The translations under genes and the position numbers were made by a program. Positions 55,050 to 64,000 of a stretch of 64,000 nt of DNA are shown here, in pieces. The stretch is from Agriotes lineatus (taxonomy: Eukaryota > Arthropoda > Insecta > Coleoptera > Elateridae): NCBI GenBank assembly GCA_940337035.1, contig CALNHX010002816.1:62001-126000 (forward strand), in the 5' to 3' direction. How positions within the stretch are numbered: the stretch's first letter is position 1; every line of letters starts with the position of its first letter. The notes under the pieces are model-generated. The model searched no databases. It was given only the letters and a program-made list of their open reading frames with translations, and was not told the DNA's origin.

Positions 55050-55980
55050 GTTACACTACCGACAGCGCGTCTAGTCGGAATGTAGTGACGAACACAATTT
55101 TCGGTAAAGGCAAATTTCCATTGTCGGCCTGCATTCCACTGTAGCGACGAATCGCCTCCAAATCGAAGTAGCGACAAATGTGTAATTGAAAACAAAATAA
55201 ATTACAGTTGTCATTATTGTCAGTCCGCAATCCTCTGAAGCGACGAATCGTAAGCAGGTCGAAATAGTGACAAATGCTAATTAGAGGTAACGGAAATTAT
55301 AGCTGTCAGTCGGCAATTCTGTAGCGATAATTTACCAGCAGGTCGACATAGCGACAAATTCAAAATTAAAGGTACCGGAAATTACTGTTGTCAACCTGCA
55401 ATTTAGCGTGGAGACAAATCTCTCGCAGATTTGAGTAGCGAAAAACGCATAACTAGAGGCAAAGGAAATCATGGTGGGCTGCCAGTAATCCGCTGTAGCG
55501 GTGAAACGCACGCAGAGGAAATAGTGGCAAATGCGTAATTATAAAGGAAATAAAATAATAAAATAAAGGAAATTGCGGTTGTCAGTTTACAATCCGCTGT
55601 AGTGACAAATGGTAATTAGAGGTAACGAAAATTATAATTGTCAGTCTGCAATTCGATGTAGCGATGATTTTCCAGCAGGTCGACATAACGAAAAATTCAT
55701 AATTAAATGTACAGAAAATTACAGAGAATCGCAATTAGAAGTAAAGGAAATTATGTTTGTCAGCCCGCAATCCGCTATAACAACGCATCGCTCGCAGATC
55801 GAAGTAGTGACAAATGCTAATTAGAGGTAAATGAAATTAGAGTTGTTAGCCCGCAATCCGCTCTAGCGATGAATCTCCCGCATATCGGAGTAGCGACAAA
55901 TGAGTAATTAGAAGTAAAAGGTAATTACGATTGTCAGATGACAATCTAATATAGCGACGAATTCCTGATTATGCTGAGTT
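55050..55980. repeat. Satellite-like tandem array, about 88-bp unit, about 10 copies
   Basis: Consensus parts are CAATCCGCTGTAGCGACGAA, GCAGGTCGAAGTAGCGACAA, TAATTAGAGGTAAAGGAAAT and GTTGTCAG. Unit starts fall near 55133, 55228, 55312, 55398, 55488, 55591, 55648, 55768, 55853 and 55942. One unit is truncated and one enlarged. Within each unit GTAGCGACRAAT occurs twice, so the array has a half-unit periodicity. Non-coding. Confidence 0.88.
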
Positions 55981-56939
55981 AGTTACCCTCTTCAGTTTCT
56001 TTACCTTTACTTATAATAGCAGCCAAGAGTAAATATCACTTCTCGGGAATATCTATGATGTGTACGTGTTGAGTCATCATGTGATCACAATGTTTTAACT
56101 GCAGCTGCATATTAAAATAATCTGTTTTATTTTGTTATAATTAAATATAATCGTTTTAGTTATTTTATCTTGATGCTTACATCATTACCAATTTAATTAC
56201 ACAATACTGATAAGTAATTAACTGACTAATATTATGTAATTGCATTTCACTTTTGTGCAGCTTTATTTTTCAAGCACTCTTAATACCATATATAAATTGT
56301 ATAAGAAATGTTGAGTGTCGGCTATTTGATATCAAAGAAACTTAATACGTTTTCAAGCCAGTTTTTACTATCCCAGATTATATTCTTTTGTTTTTCTGTA
56401 AGTGAATATCCTGGGTGGATGTTGGCGATCACATTTAAAACTGGCTTCACATACGGTAATTTTCTGAAACGTGTATATTGCTATATAGCAAACTTGGCTA
56501 TAATTTGAATATTTTACTACTGCGAGTGATGTAGTTGGGCGTGTCATTTAATATCTATTATTAAGAATAAAAGTTGCTAGTCCCATTTTAAAAAATTAAT
56601 TACACGATAACGAAAAAATACAAAAATAATTATATTGCTTTATATCCTGCACCCCATTATAAAGTTTATTTGTATTGAAACAGATTTTCAAAATGGTAAC
56701 AAATAACGACAAAATCACAAATTAACCTATTTTTTTAGTTGAAGAGATAAATTATTTTTTTGTCATAATTCTGTTAATAATGTCAAAACTGACGACTGTC
56801 CACCATCGATACGCTGTTCATCTATAGAAGGTAGATATATAAATCGATCTTTAGCCGAATAATTTCTGTGGCTCCTACAGCCTTAAAGCCTCGCGCCAGC
56901 AAAACGGTCAGCAAACTTTCTCGGGAGAGCTACTCACTG
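55981..56939. other. No gene recognised
   Basis: AT-rich non-coding DNA. Confidence 0.5.
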
Positions 56940-56949
56940 CTAAGATTCA

Positions 56950-57333
56950 AGTATATGTATATATATATATGTATGTATGTATCATCGTTAGCCTCGTTTT
57001 ACCTTGCGGTGTAGAGGCTGGTGCTTTATGTGCTTGCATCTGGCGGTACAATGCTCAACTTGCCCCGGATTCGCGATACAAAGTTGGAGCGCCCTTTTTG
57101 TGCTTACACAGCAGCCATTGTGTGAAGTGTGTGTCATGTTGATGTGTTGACATTGTTACTCTATCTCTTAGGTCTGTGGATCTGAGTCGAGCACAGTTAA
57201 TTTGGTGCCCAACTGTGAATGGTCTCACCGAGCCCGATTCCAATCGCCAAGGCTGCGGAAAAATTCCAGCCCCCGCGGGATTCGAACCAAGGACTTGCTT
57301 ACTATCAAGCCTAGCGCTACCCGGCTTCTACAT
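56950..57333 (-). mobile_element. tRNA-derived SINE, copy 2
   Basis: Reads on the minus strand. The tRNA-like head (B box GGTTCGAATCC at about 57292-57282) has part of the A-box arm deleted. The body shares GGGCTCGGTGAGACC, GCACCAAATTAACTGTGCTC and TTTGTATCGCG-type sequence with copy 1, and it ends AAGGTAAAACGAGGC plus a (TACA)n/(TA)n tail down to about 56950. The RNA polymerase III promoter is probably impaired by the A-box deletion. Confidence 0.88.
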
Positions 57334-59428
57334 GTATATATTGAGATGGTATTTAACCCGTTACTCAACTCTGCTTGCAGCATAGATAAATAAAGCAAGT
57401 CAATAAAGCACAGAGCTGGGGTAAGTCAGGCAACTGCAAGAAGTTACATCAGAAATTTTAATTCATAACTACATTGGTAAAGCATTGCCGACATTAAATG
57501 AAATTACTTCAGAATAAATGGCAATAAGGCAGAGCTCAATTCGTAAATTAGAGTCACAGAAATATTAATTAGCATAAATTAAGAGGTTGGTGCAAAGTAA
57601 AGCCAATCAAAATTCAACAAATCTATCACCAAAGGGTTTATTACATGCGTGTTAAATACATTTACATGTCAGTATAATTGAATAAGTACAATTCTATGAA
57701 CTTTTTAAATAAAGGTAAGAAGGACAGAATGTTCTCAATACAGTGCAAAGAGAGCACAATACTAGATCAAATAAGGCTATAAAAAAATGGAACGGTAATA
57801 TTTGAAGAATGGTGAAAAGCAGACAATTATTATAAAATACAAGAAATTCACACAACAGGAAATGAACGAGATTGGTGTTTAAAAAATGAGTCAGTGAAGT
57901 GACATAAGTGAACAGACAATCCAAATAAAACATAGTGAGTGGCGCTATAACCTAGTGTAAATACGAACGTGAACAAACAATAATTTTAGAATTAAGATTT
58001 TGTACATTTTTATAATATAAGTTGAAATTTAGTTTATAAGTAACTGATTTGTACTTGGTTAACATCCACAATTATTAATTTAGATAGGAAATTGTTGTTA
58101 ACTACCCATGGGAAACAATTGAATAAAAATTATTTCATGACAGTCTAATTTGTCTCTCCAGATTAATTGAGTTTTAAGCCATTTACAATTGAAATAAATT
58201 AAAAATAATTATACCACAGTGGTCAGGAGTTCGTAGTGCATATGTGAGAATGTGGGTGTGAAAATCCATCACCTAAAAATTATTTTCATCTGCGACTACC
58301 TTCCGAACCACTTCGCCAACGACGAGAAGTTTACGATCATCAGATTTTAAGCACAATGGAGGTCAGGCGTTTGTTTTGGTAGCACCACGTCCGCACGCCG
58401 TGTATGAGTACACCACAGCAGTTCCAGCATCCTAGGGTTTCGCTTCCAGCAGCGAGCATCAGGAGAAGCTGTTCCGAGCCAGTTCCCGCAGCTAAAAAGC
58501 GCGAGATTCGAATTACCTGATAATTTGTTCATAGATTTGCCTTTGAATTAACTTGTAAATACACCAGAAACAAACCGCACAAAAATTCAATTTGTTGATA
58601 GATAAATTGACAGCTTAGTGAGTCTGCGTGTTGCTGCTTTTTAATTTCACAGCCCAGTGGCGTAACACGGGAGTTTAAATATGAACATGTCGGCGAACCT
58701 AACTTGCAGATTTGAGTCTTCATGCCTACTTAAAGCTAGCTATAAATAACTTTACTTGCAGATGTGCGAATTACTATAGGGGGCAAAACACTACAATCAA
58801 TGAACACATCTATACAATTATTTATTTACTTTTAATCAGTCTTGTACATGATGTAAGTATTAAGCTTATTAAAAATTACAATAGTCCTGTACAATATATG
58901 TATAATAAAATTCGTATTTAGTTAAATTTTCAAAAAAGGCGATAACAAATATTTTTTATTTATTTTTGCATACTAGATATATTTGAAATAAACTAGGGGT
59001 CATGCGATACTTCGCATATACAGATAAAATACTTTCGATTCTTTCTTCAATGTAGCACTGCCCGTACGCAGATTATACTTATAAAATATGTTTTTCGAAA
59101 CTTTATAATGTTCAGGGACATAATTAACTATAGGCACGTCGATAGCTATCAAAATAATTCAATATGATTGTGTGCGGTATTGCGGTAGCCTTTACTTTAA
59201 AACCCTGTTATGTGTATGTAATATAAATATATAAATAAAACGCATGTAACTGCTTCTATAGCTTTTTGTACACCTGTACTCTAAATTAGACGAAGAAAAT
59301 ATTTTCAATGCATTCAAATGTGTGACTACAGACTCTGCAAAGATCTGTTTCACCTAATAAATTAATTTTTTTCTATAGCACATGTTAAAGTGTGCTTTTA
59401 TCAACTGAAAACAAAAGGTCAAGTTTTA
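57334..59428. other. No gene recognised
   Basis: AT-rich non-coding DNA with a GC-richer segment at 58330-58510 that has overlapping frames on both strands but no recognisable content. Confidence 0.5.
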
Positions 59429-59486
59429 CTTTAACAGCAAGGGTAGATAAAGTAGCACTTTAACATCAAGGATAGATAAAGTAATT
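59429..59486 (+). repeat. Imperfect 29-bp tandem pair
   Basis: ACTTTAACAGCAAGGGTAGA plus TAAAGTA is followed at once by ACTTTAACATCAAGGATAGA plus TAAAGTA. Two units only. Confidence 0.75.
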
Positions 59487-59632
59487 TAATTTTCTAACTT
59501 TTGTTTAAATTAAATATGACAGCTTCGTATTATCGTAGCAACCCAATCTAGCTACTGACATTTTGAAATGTGATTAACTGTCATTATTTTCTTTTGAAAT
59601 TGTTAAAGTTCTTGCTATAGAAAAAAATATTG

Positions 59633-59751
59633 TATTATACACGACGATAAAGTTATTTCTATCCACTCTTGAATCATTAACGTCTCGACTGCGTCTCGAC
59701 GTTAAACGATTCACTCGTGGATAAAATTTAACTTTATCGTCTTGTATAATA
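59633..59751. mobile_element. Palindromic MITE with about 55-bp arms
   Basis: The left arm TATTATACACGACGATAAAG and the right arm, ending CTTTATCGTCTTGTATAATA, pair over nearly the whole 119 bp. The tip is GTCTCGACTGCGTCTCGAC. Non-coding. Confidence 0.75.
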
Positions 59752-59963
59752 AATTACTATTTATCTGCTGTAATGTGATTTTTGTGTTTCGGCGTCTATA
59801 ATAAATTACTTTTTTTATTACATTCCAATTCACTGCTGCCTCTGCAATGTGTACAATTTTTATGAGACTGAAATGCAATTAGTTTTATTGGACTGCAAAG
59901 GTAAACAAAATAATGACATCAGATAATTTATAAATGTAATAAAAACTCACCTTTAAGTTACTC

Positions 59964-60040
59964 ATAGTATTATTACAAGGTATTTTTCTAGCCGTTTCTA
60001 TATAGTATTATTACAAGGTATTTTTCTAGACCGTTTCTAT
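59964..60040 (+). repeat. 38-bp tandem duplication
   Basis: ATAGTATTATTACAAGGTAT plus TTTTCTAGCCGTTTCTAT is repeated immediately at 60002-60040 with one added A. Near-identity implies a recent duplication. Confidence 0.85.
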
Positions 60041-60479
60041 ATGAATTAAATTGGACTCGTGGGTTATTTTATATTGACAAAGTGCACTGAAAATTGTACA
60101 ACTTTTGCGTTAAAACTAAAATAAAATATTGATAACTTAAAGCGCGTGTAAAAATAAGGGTTTTGTAGTCAAATTCTCGTAAAAAAGTATCCAATCAGCA
60201 ATTTGGCCTGAAGTCGCCTAACTCAAACGTTACATCGTTTGTTGTAACTTCTTTAACATCATCAATAGCAGTTACAATTAAGTCTAACGTGCTATTAAAT
60301 AATGTTTTCCTAAATGTGCATTTAATTCTGTATCTCATCAGCAGATACTCGTATACTACACTGGCATAATAAAATATATTACTTTTTTTGTTCATTAAGT
60401 AACACAGCTGTGCATGTAGTGTACTGTAGAGGACACATACAGCCATTCACAGCAGCAATACATGATTCCCACGAAAAAG

Positions 60480-60940
60480 GCTAAAGGATGAAGGGCATAA
60501 ATCCTGGATGAGCAACTTTCGGTGAAGCTAAAACCATCACAAGCCAGCAAGAGGTGCGCTTGAAATTGAGGCGCAAGTGATTGACAAGGTATTGACACGC
60601 AATGTTAGAACGCGCGCAATTAAGACAAGCACTAGAAATTAACACGACTTCTTAAACTGCAGGCAGACTAGTACCTGAAGAGGGCCGAGGTCGTAAAACC
60701 CTCGAAAACAAAATGACTCCGTGACGTAACTAGAAGGAGGAGCTATTCCTGACCACCCGAGAAAACGAGTAGCACGCCATAAATCGCTTTGCTGACGCAA
60801 AACTCTCGAAGTCACCATGGCCATTGGCGCATCCGCAGAACCATCCTGGCAGATGAGGACGGGTCGGGGAGCATAAATCCTTCCGTTGACGCAATGGAAC
60901 GGAAGAAAATACAAAAAAATCGAGGTAAGAATATTTTTTA
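60480..60940 (+). promoter_or_regulatory. GC-rich block with ATG and strong splice-donor-like site
   Basis: CpG-rich relative to its flanks. Near its end, ATG at 60893 opens MERKKIQKNRG up to CGAG followed by GTAAGA (60926-60931), a good 5' splice site, so a short first coding exon is possible. Alternatively it is a transposon terminal region. The opposite strand is also open for 111 codons, which shows how little frame length means here. Confidence 0.22.
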
Positions 60941-61601
60941 CGGGGTCGTCCACCGAGTTCAAACTGGTTTTCACAGTTAGTTTGCCAATTAATAATCGCG
61001 CAATATATATTTGTACATTGATTTGTATATATGAAAAGTGATTAAATTATATTAAGCTTTTGTGGATATCGACAACGTATTGATTACTGATATGAACGTA
61101 ATTGTAAACAACAACTAATGCAATACGCTAGCTATGTGAGTCAGATATTATAAGATTTTTTAAATTACATAATTCTAAACAAATCACTGAAGCTGAAAGC
61201 AGCATATTTTGTGATATATTTTTATAATAAACTTTCAAATCTACGCAACCGTTTCATACTAAAATTCAGGTTTTCTAGAAAAATATTCGAATTTATGCGC
61301 TGTTGCAAAACTCGATAACAAAATTAAATTATTTTATTTAAACTAAAATTTGATCTTAAGAAATAATTGCAATTAATATCACTTAATTTTGCGTTTTAAG
61401 ATGTTTGCTTCAATATTTTTTAAAAAGATTTGAAACATTCTTTAAATCTAAGAGGGTCTGCTGACAACAAAAAATCACTGCACATATTACTCGTGATTAT
61501 TAATAACACAGTTCTCCAGTGCATCCACTTAAATTAGGAAAACAGGAGAACTTATACGCAACAAGCAATGGTGCTGGACACAGAACCACTTTGTGTCTTT
61601 T
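60941..61601. other. No gene recognised
   Basis: AT-rich non-coding DNA. Confidence 0.5.
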
Positions 61602-61791
61602 ATATTAAAGTTACAACCTCACTTTCTAATCTTTGTGCTAAGGCCAGGAAAAAAATCAGCCGAAGCATCTTTATATTCGCCTATCAGCATCCTACCACTT
61701 GTCTCAGGGGTATTTGAGAAACTGTTCTTGACAAGGTTGAAACCCCTCGTGGATGAAATACGCTGCATACCAAGACATCAATTTGGATATT
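61602..61791 (+). pseudogene. LINE reverse transcriptase fragment
   Basis: The open stretch contains LRPGKKSAEASLYSPISILP, VFEKLFLTRLKP and IPRHQFGY. This matches the RT1-RT2 blocks of jockey/I-type non-LTR RTs (KPGKxxxxxxSYRPISLLP...FEKLLLxRL...P.HQFGF). Only about 60 residues remain, with no catalytic box downstream. It is a third LINE lineage, distinct from both LINEs at 16-28 kb. The conserved YRPI is changed to YSPI. Confidence 0.72.
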
Positions 61792-62024
61792 GTTGTATAT
61801 CAACATTATTTTAATATATAGATTGTAAAAACAATAGAATCAATAAAAAACCTCCCTTTCTAAGTATATACAGTTCGTTTTAAATCGTACTAAAACCCAG
61901 CACACTTGAAGCGGGCCTCGAACATTCCTCGCCTGTAATGTTTGTGTTCATATTTACAGATATAAGTCAAGTTGTAGTTATTCAATTTTGCATGTTTTAA
62001 GTTTAAGCATTGTTTTAATATAAG
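61792..62024. other. Spacer
   Basis: Non-coding sequence between the RT fragment and the candidate exon. Confidence 0.45.
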
Positions 62025-62200
62025 CAAATGTTCCTGAAGCCGATCATGTGCTGGAAGAGTATTGTGAGGTAGAATTGGTGTATCCAGCGGTAAGGGGAGT
62101 TCAAGACTACAGCAGTGTCCGAAAGAAGTTTACACCAAACAAGTGCGATTACAAGCGGTCTAAAACAGCCTTGCAGCTAATAATTGCTGAGTTCCAATAA
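62025..62200 (+). CDS. Candidate terminal exon, unknown protein
   Basis: After a possible acceptor (ATATAAG ending at 62024), a frame of 57 codons runs from 62027 to TAA at 62198-62200. The stop overlaps AATAAA at 62196-62201. The translation looks protein-like, with ADHVLEEYCEVELVYPAVRG and KKFTPNKCDYKRSKTALQL, and third positions are GC-richer than the flanks. I do not recognise the family. It could be the 3' end of a host gene whose other exons lie outside or are unrecognised, or a fragment of a mobile element. Confidence 0.35.
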
Positions 62201-64000
62201 AAGTGCAACGAACAGGCTTTTATAAATTCGATAACGCAATCTACGATACGTAGTGGATACTATTTTTTGCCATAATGAAAAGTATTTTAAAGCGCCCGCT
62301 TCGAGATGCTAATTTACGCGGCACCAAAGGGGATTTTACAAAGCATTTACGCCGTGACGTCATATGACCGTGAGCCAATAGCAGCAAGCGGTGCTTCACA
62401 GAACAGTCTATGTGGTAATACCATGTATCACGTCATTCAAGGTCGGGTGACGCAATTAAAGACTTGACGTTTCAAGGGTACAGTGGAAGTTTGGGGGCTG
62501 CTTCCAGGTAAAATATTTACGCTTTAAAAAGTAATAAACAATTGCTTCCGCGGTGTAAGAATCTCTTTTAATAAATGAGTTTTCGTACGCTAATTGCGCT
62601 GCTTTGAATGCACGCTAATATGAATAGGGTTGGCGTTAACCAGGACCGTCTTCGAATATTTTTTACTTTTGCGCTTTTAAGAACTGTTATTGCATTACAT
62701 GTCGATACGATTTCAGTTGTAGCTCCAGAATAGTTTTCAAAATTGAATTTTAAGACCGTAAGCATGAACTAGTATAAAGGCATAATTCACTTTTCAACAA
62801 ATTGAGTTCAATACTACAGGGAAGTTCGAACTGCATGAGGTCTTGCGTTATCCATCACAAATTTCCATAAGTAACTGTTGTTGTCGTCTTTTGTGAACAA
62901 GCTAATAAGCTATCTAAATTTTAGAAGGTAAAAACGCTTGTATGGGTTGCCGGTGCACCACAGTTGCATTGCTTGAATTGAGCATTGAGAATTTGCGTAC
63001 TTGTTTAAGTACACTCAAGATGCATGGGTGGATAAGATCAAATGTAAAACGTAGTTGTCGTTTATATGTTCAGGAAAGTAACTACAGTAAAAACACTTCT
63101 GTTGTAATCTGGATTTCCAAATGTTGATTTTGAATAACACTGCAGCTACCATTGCTAAAATCCGTTTCGTCCAATCGATTTTATTGTTTCCTCTGGAATT
63201 TGAATTTTGACTTGGTCTATATTATTTATGTTATTCTCTCCAGCGTACAATTTTAAGCGGACGTCAATGATCTTGCTTCGTTGGTAAGGATGTTTTGAGC
63301 TGAACGCGGCGAACCCGCTCTTTACCCTTCACTCATGTACAGGTACTTGAACACTACAGCTGTTCTTGATCTGATCGTTTTTTGTCGCCACCCCGGCTTA
63401 CGTGTTTACTTTACGTGATGCCATAGCTTCAGAGGTAAATCGCATAATTACTATTTTTGTAGTGCTTAAAAATATGTATACCTCTTCGAAATAGTAATTG
63501 ACATTTAAGTTTTGGGCTTTTCCCCCTATGAGAACGCTACGCGCCTTTTTAATACATCGACTGGATTGCGACCTGTCTAATAAAATGTCCTTGCCACAGC
63601 ATATAATACCGTGACGTCACCGTCAGGGCACCCCCCCGCCCCCCGGATCAATAAGTAACCACTAGCAATTAGCAGTTTACTGTTTTCATTTATTTGATTA
63701 TAATAAACTGACAGAACTGGCAACAGGGAAAAATTATAATATACATAATGACACGGTCCAATTCCGGAAGTATGACCCGATATCAAAGTGATTCCTCCAT
63801 TTTAATTGTTAATTATGTAAAAATTGATGGTGATAGTTATTTTTAAGAACAGTTAAATGTATTAGCATCAGAATTGCAATTAACATATTAGCACAAATGA
63901 GCATTTTGACAATAGGAGAGCACTTGCGCAAGTTTTTTTTTTAATTTCATAAGCGTCTTGGTTGATTTATTTATTTTATGTAAAATATAGATACATAGCA
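62201..64000. other. No gene recognised
   Basis: Mixed composition. 62330-62470 holds a palindromic CRE-type TGACGTCA (62355-62362) and a CCAAT (62377-62381) in a slightly GC-rich patch. 63628-63645 is a C-rich run. No coding content could be supported. Confidence 0.45.

Noticed and set aside
55050..55980. CRISPR-like array
   Set aside because: The units are contiguous and all parts diverge together; there are no distinct spacers, and this is eukaryotic DNA.
60639..60974. 111-residue minus-strand gene
   Set aside because: Opposite strand of a GC-rich block that is also open in the other direction; no recognisable content.

Overview
This is a eukaryotic, AT-rich, gene-poor nuclear window. 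Long non-coding stretches, T-rich microsatellites, a tRNA-derived SINE, non-LTR retrotransposons, a Penelope-like element, hAT transposons with 8-bp target duplications, Helitrons and palindromic MITEs are all visible. The mixture (SINE with a TACA tail, ZMYM1-like hAT transposase, jockey/CR1-group LINEs, CTGTATA-ended repeats) suggests an arthropod, probably an insect. The species cannot be fixed from the sequence. No intact host gene is visible. There are only a few candidate single exons, all low confidence.

Layout. 1-16 kb is mostly low-copy non-coding DNA. It holds one hAT MITE (4597-5224, TSD gtaaatac), two inverted-repeat elements, a GC-rich candidate exon near 7 kb and a promoter-like patch near 12.1 kb. 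16.07-28.02 kb is a nested transposon cluster. A SINE is followed by a minus-strand LINE (16785-21840) that is split by a 2.25-kb Helitron-like element (17421-19672) full of about 412-bp tandem subunits. Head to head with it lies a plus-strand LINE (21841-28023). That LINE is split by a 3.58-kb degenerate hAT transposon (21992-25569, TSD aacacctg) and by three palindromic MITEs, one inside another. 28-37 kb carries a short Helitron, two divergent 1.2-1.5-kb tandem copies (repeat A), one copy of a 0.87-kb repeat (repeat B) and small tandem or palindromic repeats. 37.3-40.6 kb is a hAT inside a hAT, each with its own 8-bp TSD, followed by a third small hAT. 40.6-47 kb is a MITE-rich stretch. It includes the second copies of the short Helitron and of repeat B; the Helitron copy sits inside a tandem array, so its empty site can be inferred. 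49.1-52.4 kb holds Penelope-like element (PLE) pieces: a plus fragment, a degenerate minus copy with RT, a GIY-YIG endonuclease and a hammerhead-like motif, and an inverted 3' copy. 53.9-56 kb has a cluster of three related hairpins and an approximately 88-bp satellite array. 57-64 kb has a second SINE copy, small foldback and tandem repeats, a LINE RT fragment and two candidate exons.

How parts relate. Nearly everything recognisable is mobile DNA. The target duplications and interrupted reading frames give a relative chronology: the LINEs came first, the hAT, Helitron and MITEs landed in them later, and one MITE landed inside another. Every transposase and reverse transcriptase seen carries stops, frameshifts or insertions, so no autonomous element is intact. 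The most unusual points are the Helitron with a higher-order tandem structure, the precisely bounded short Helitron family, the nested hATs with dense palindromic subterminal motifs, the hammerhead-like core in the PLE terminal region, and the three-hairpin cluster with a shared 5' arm.
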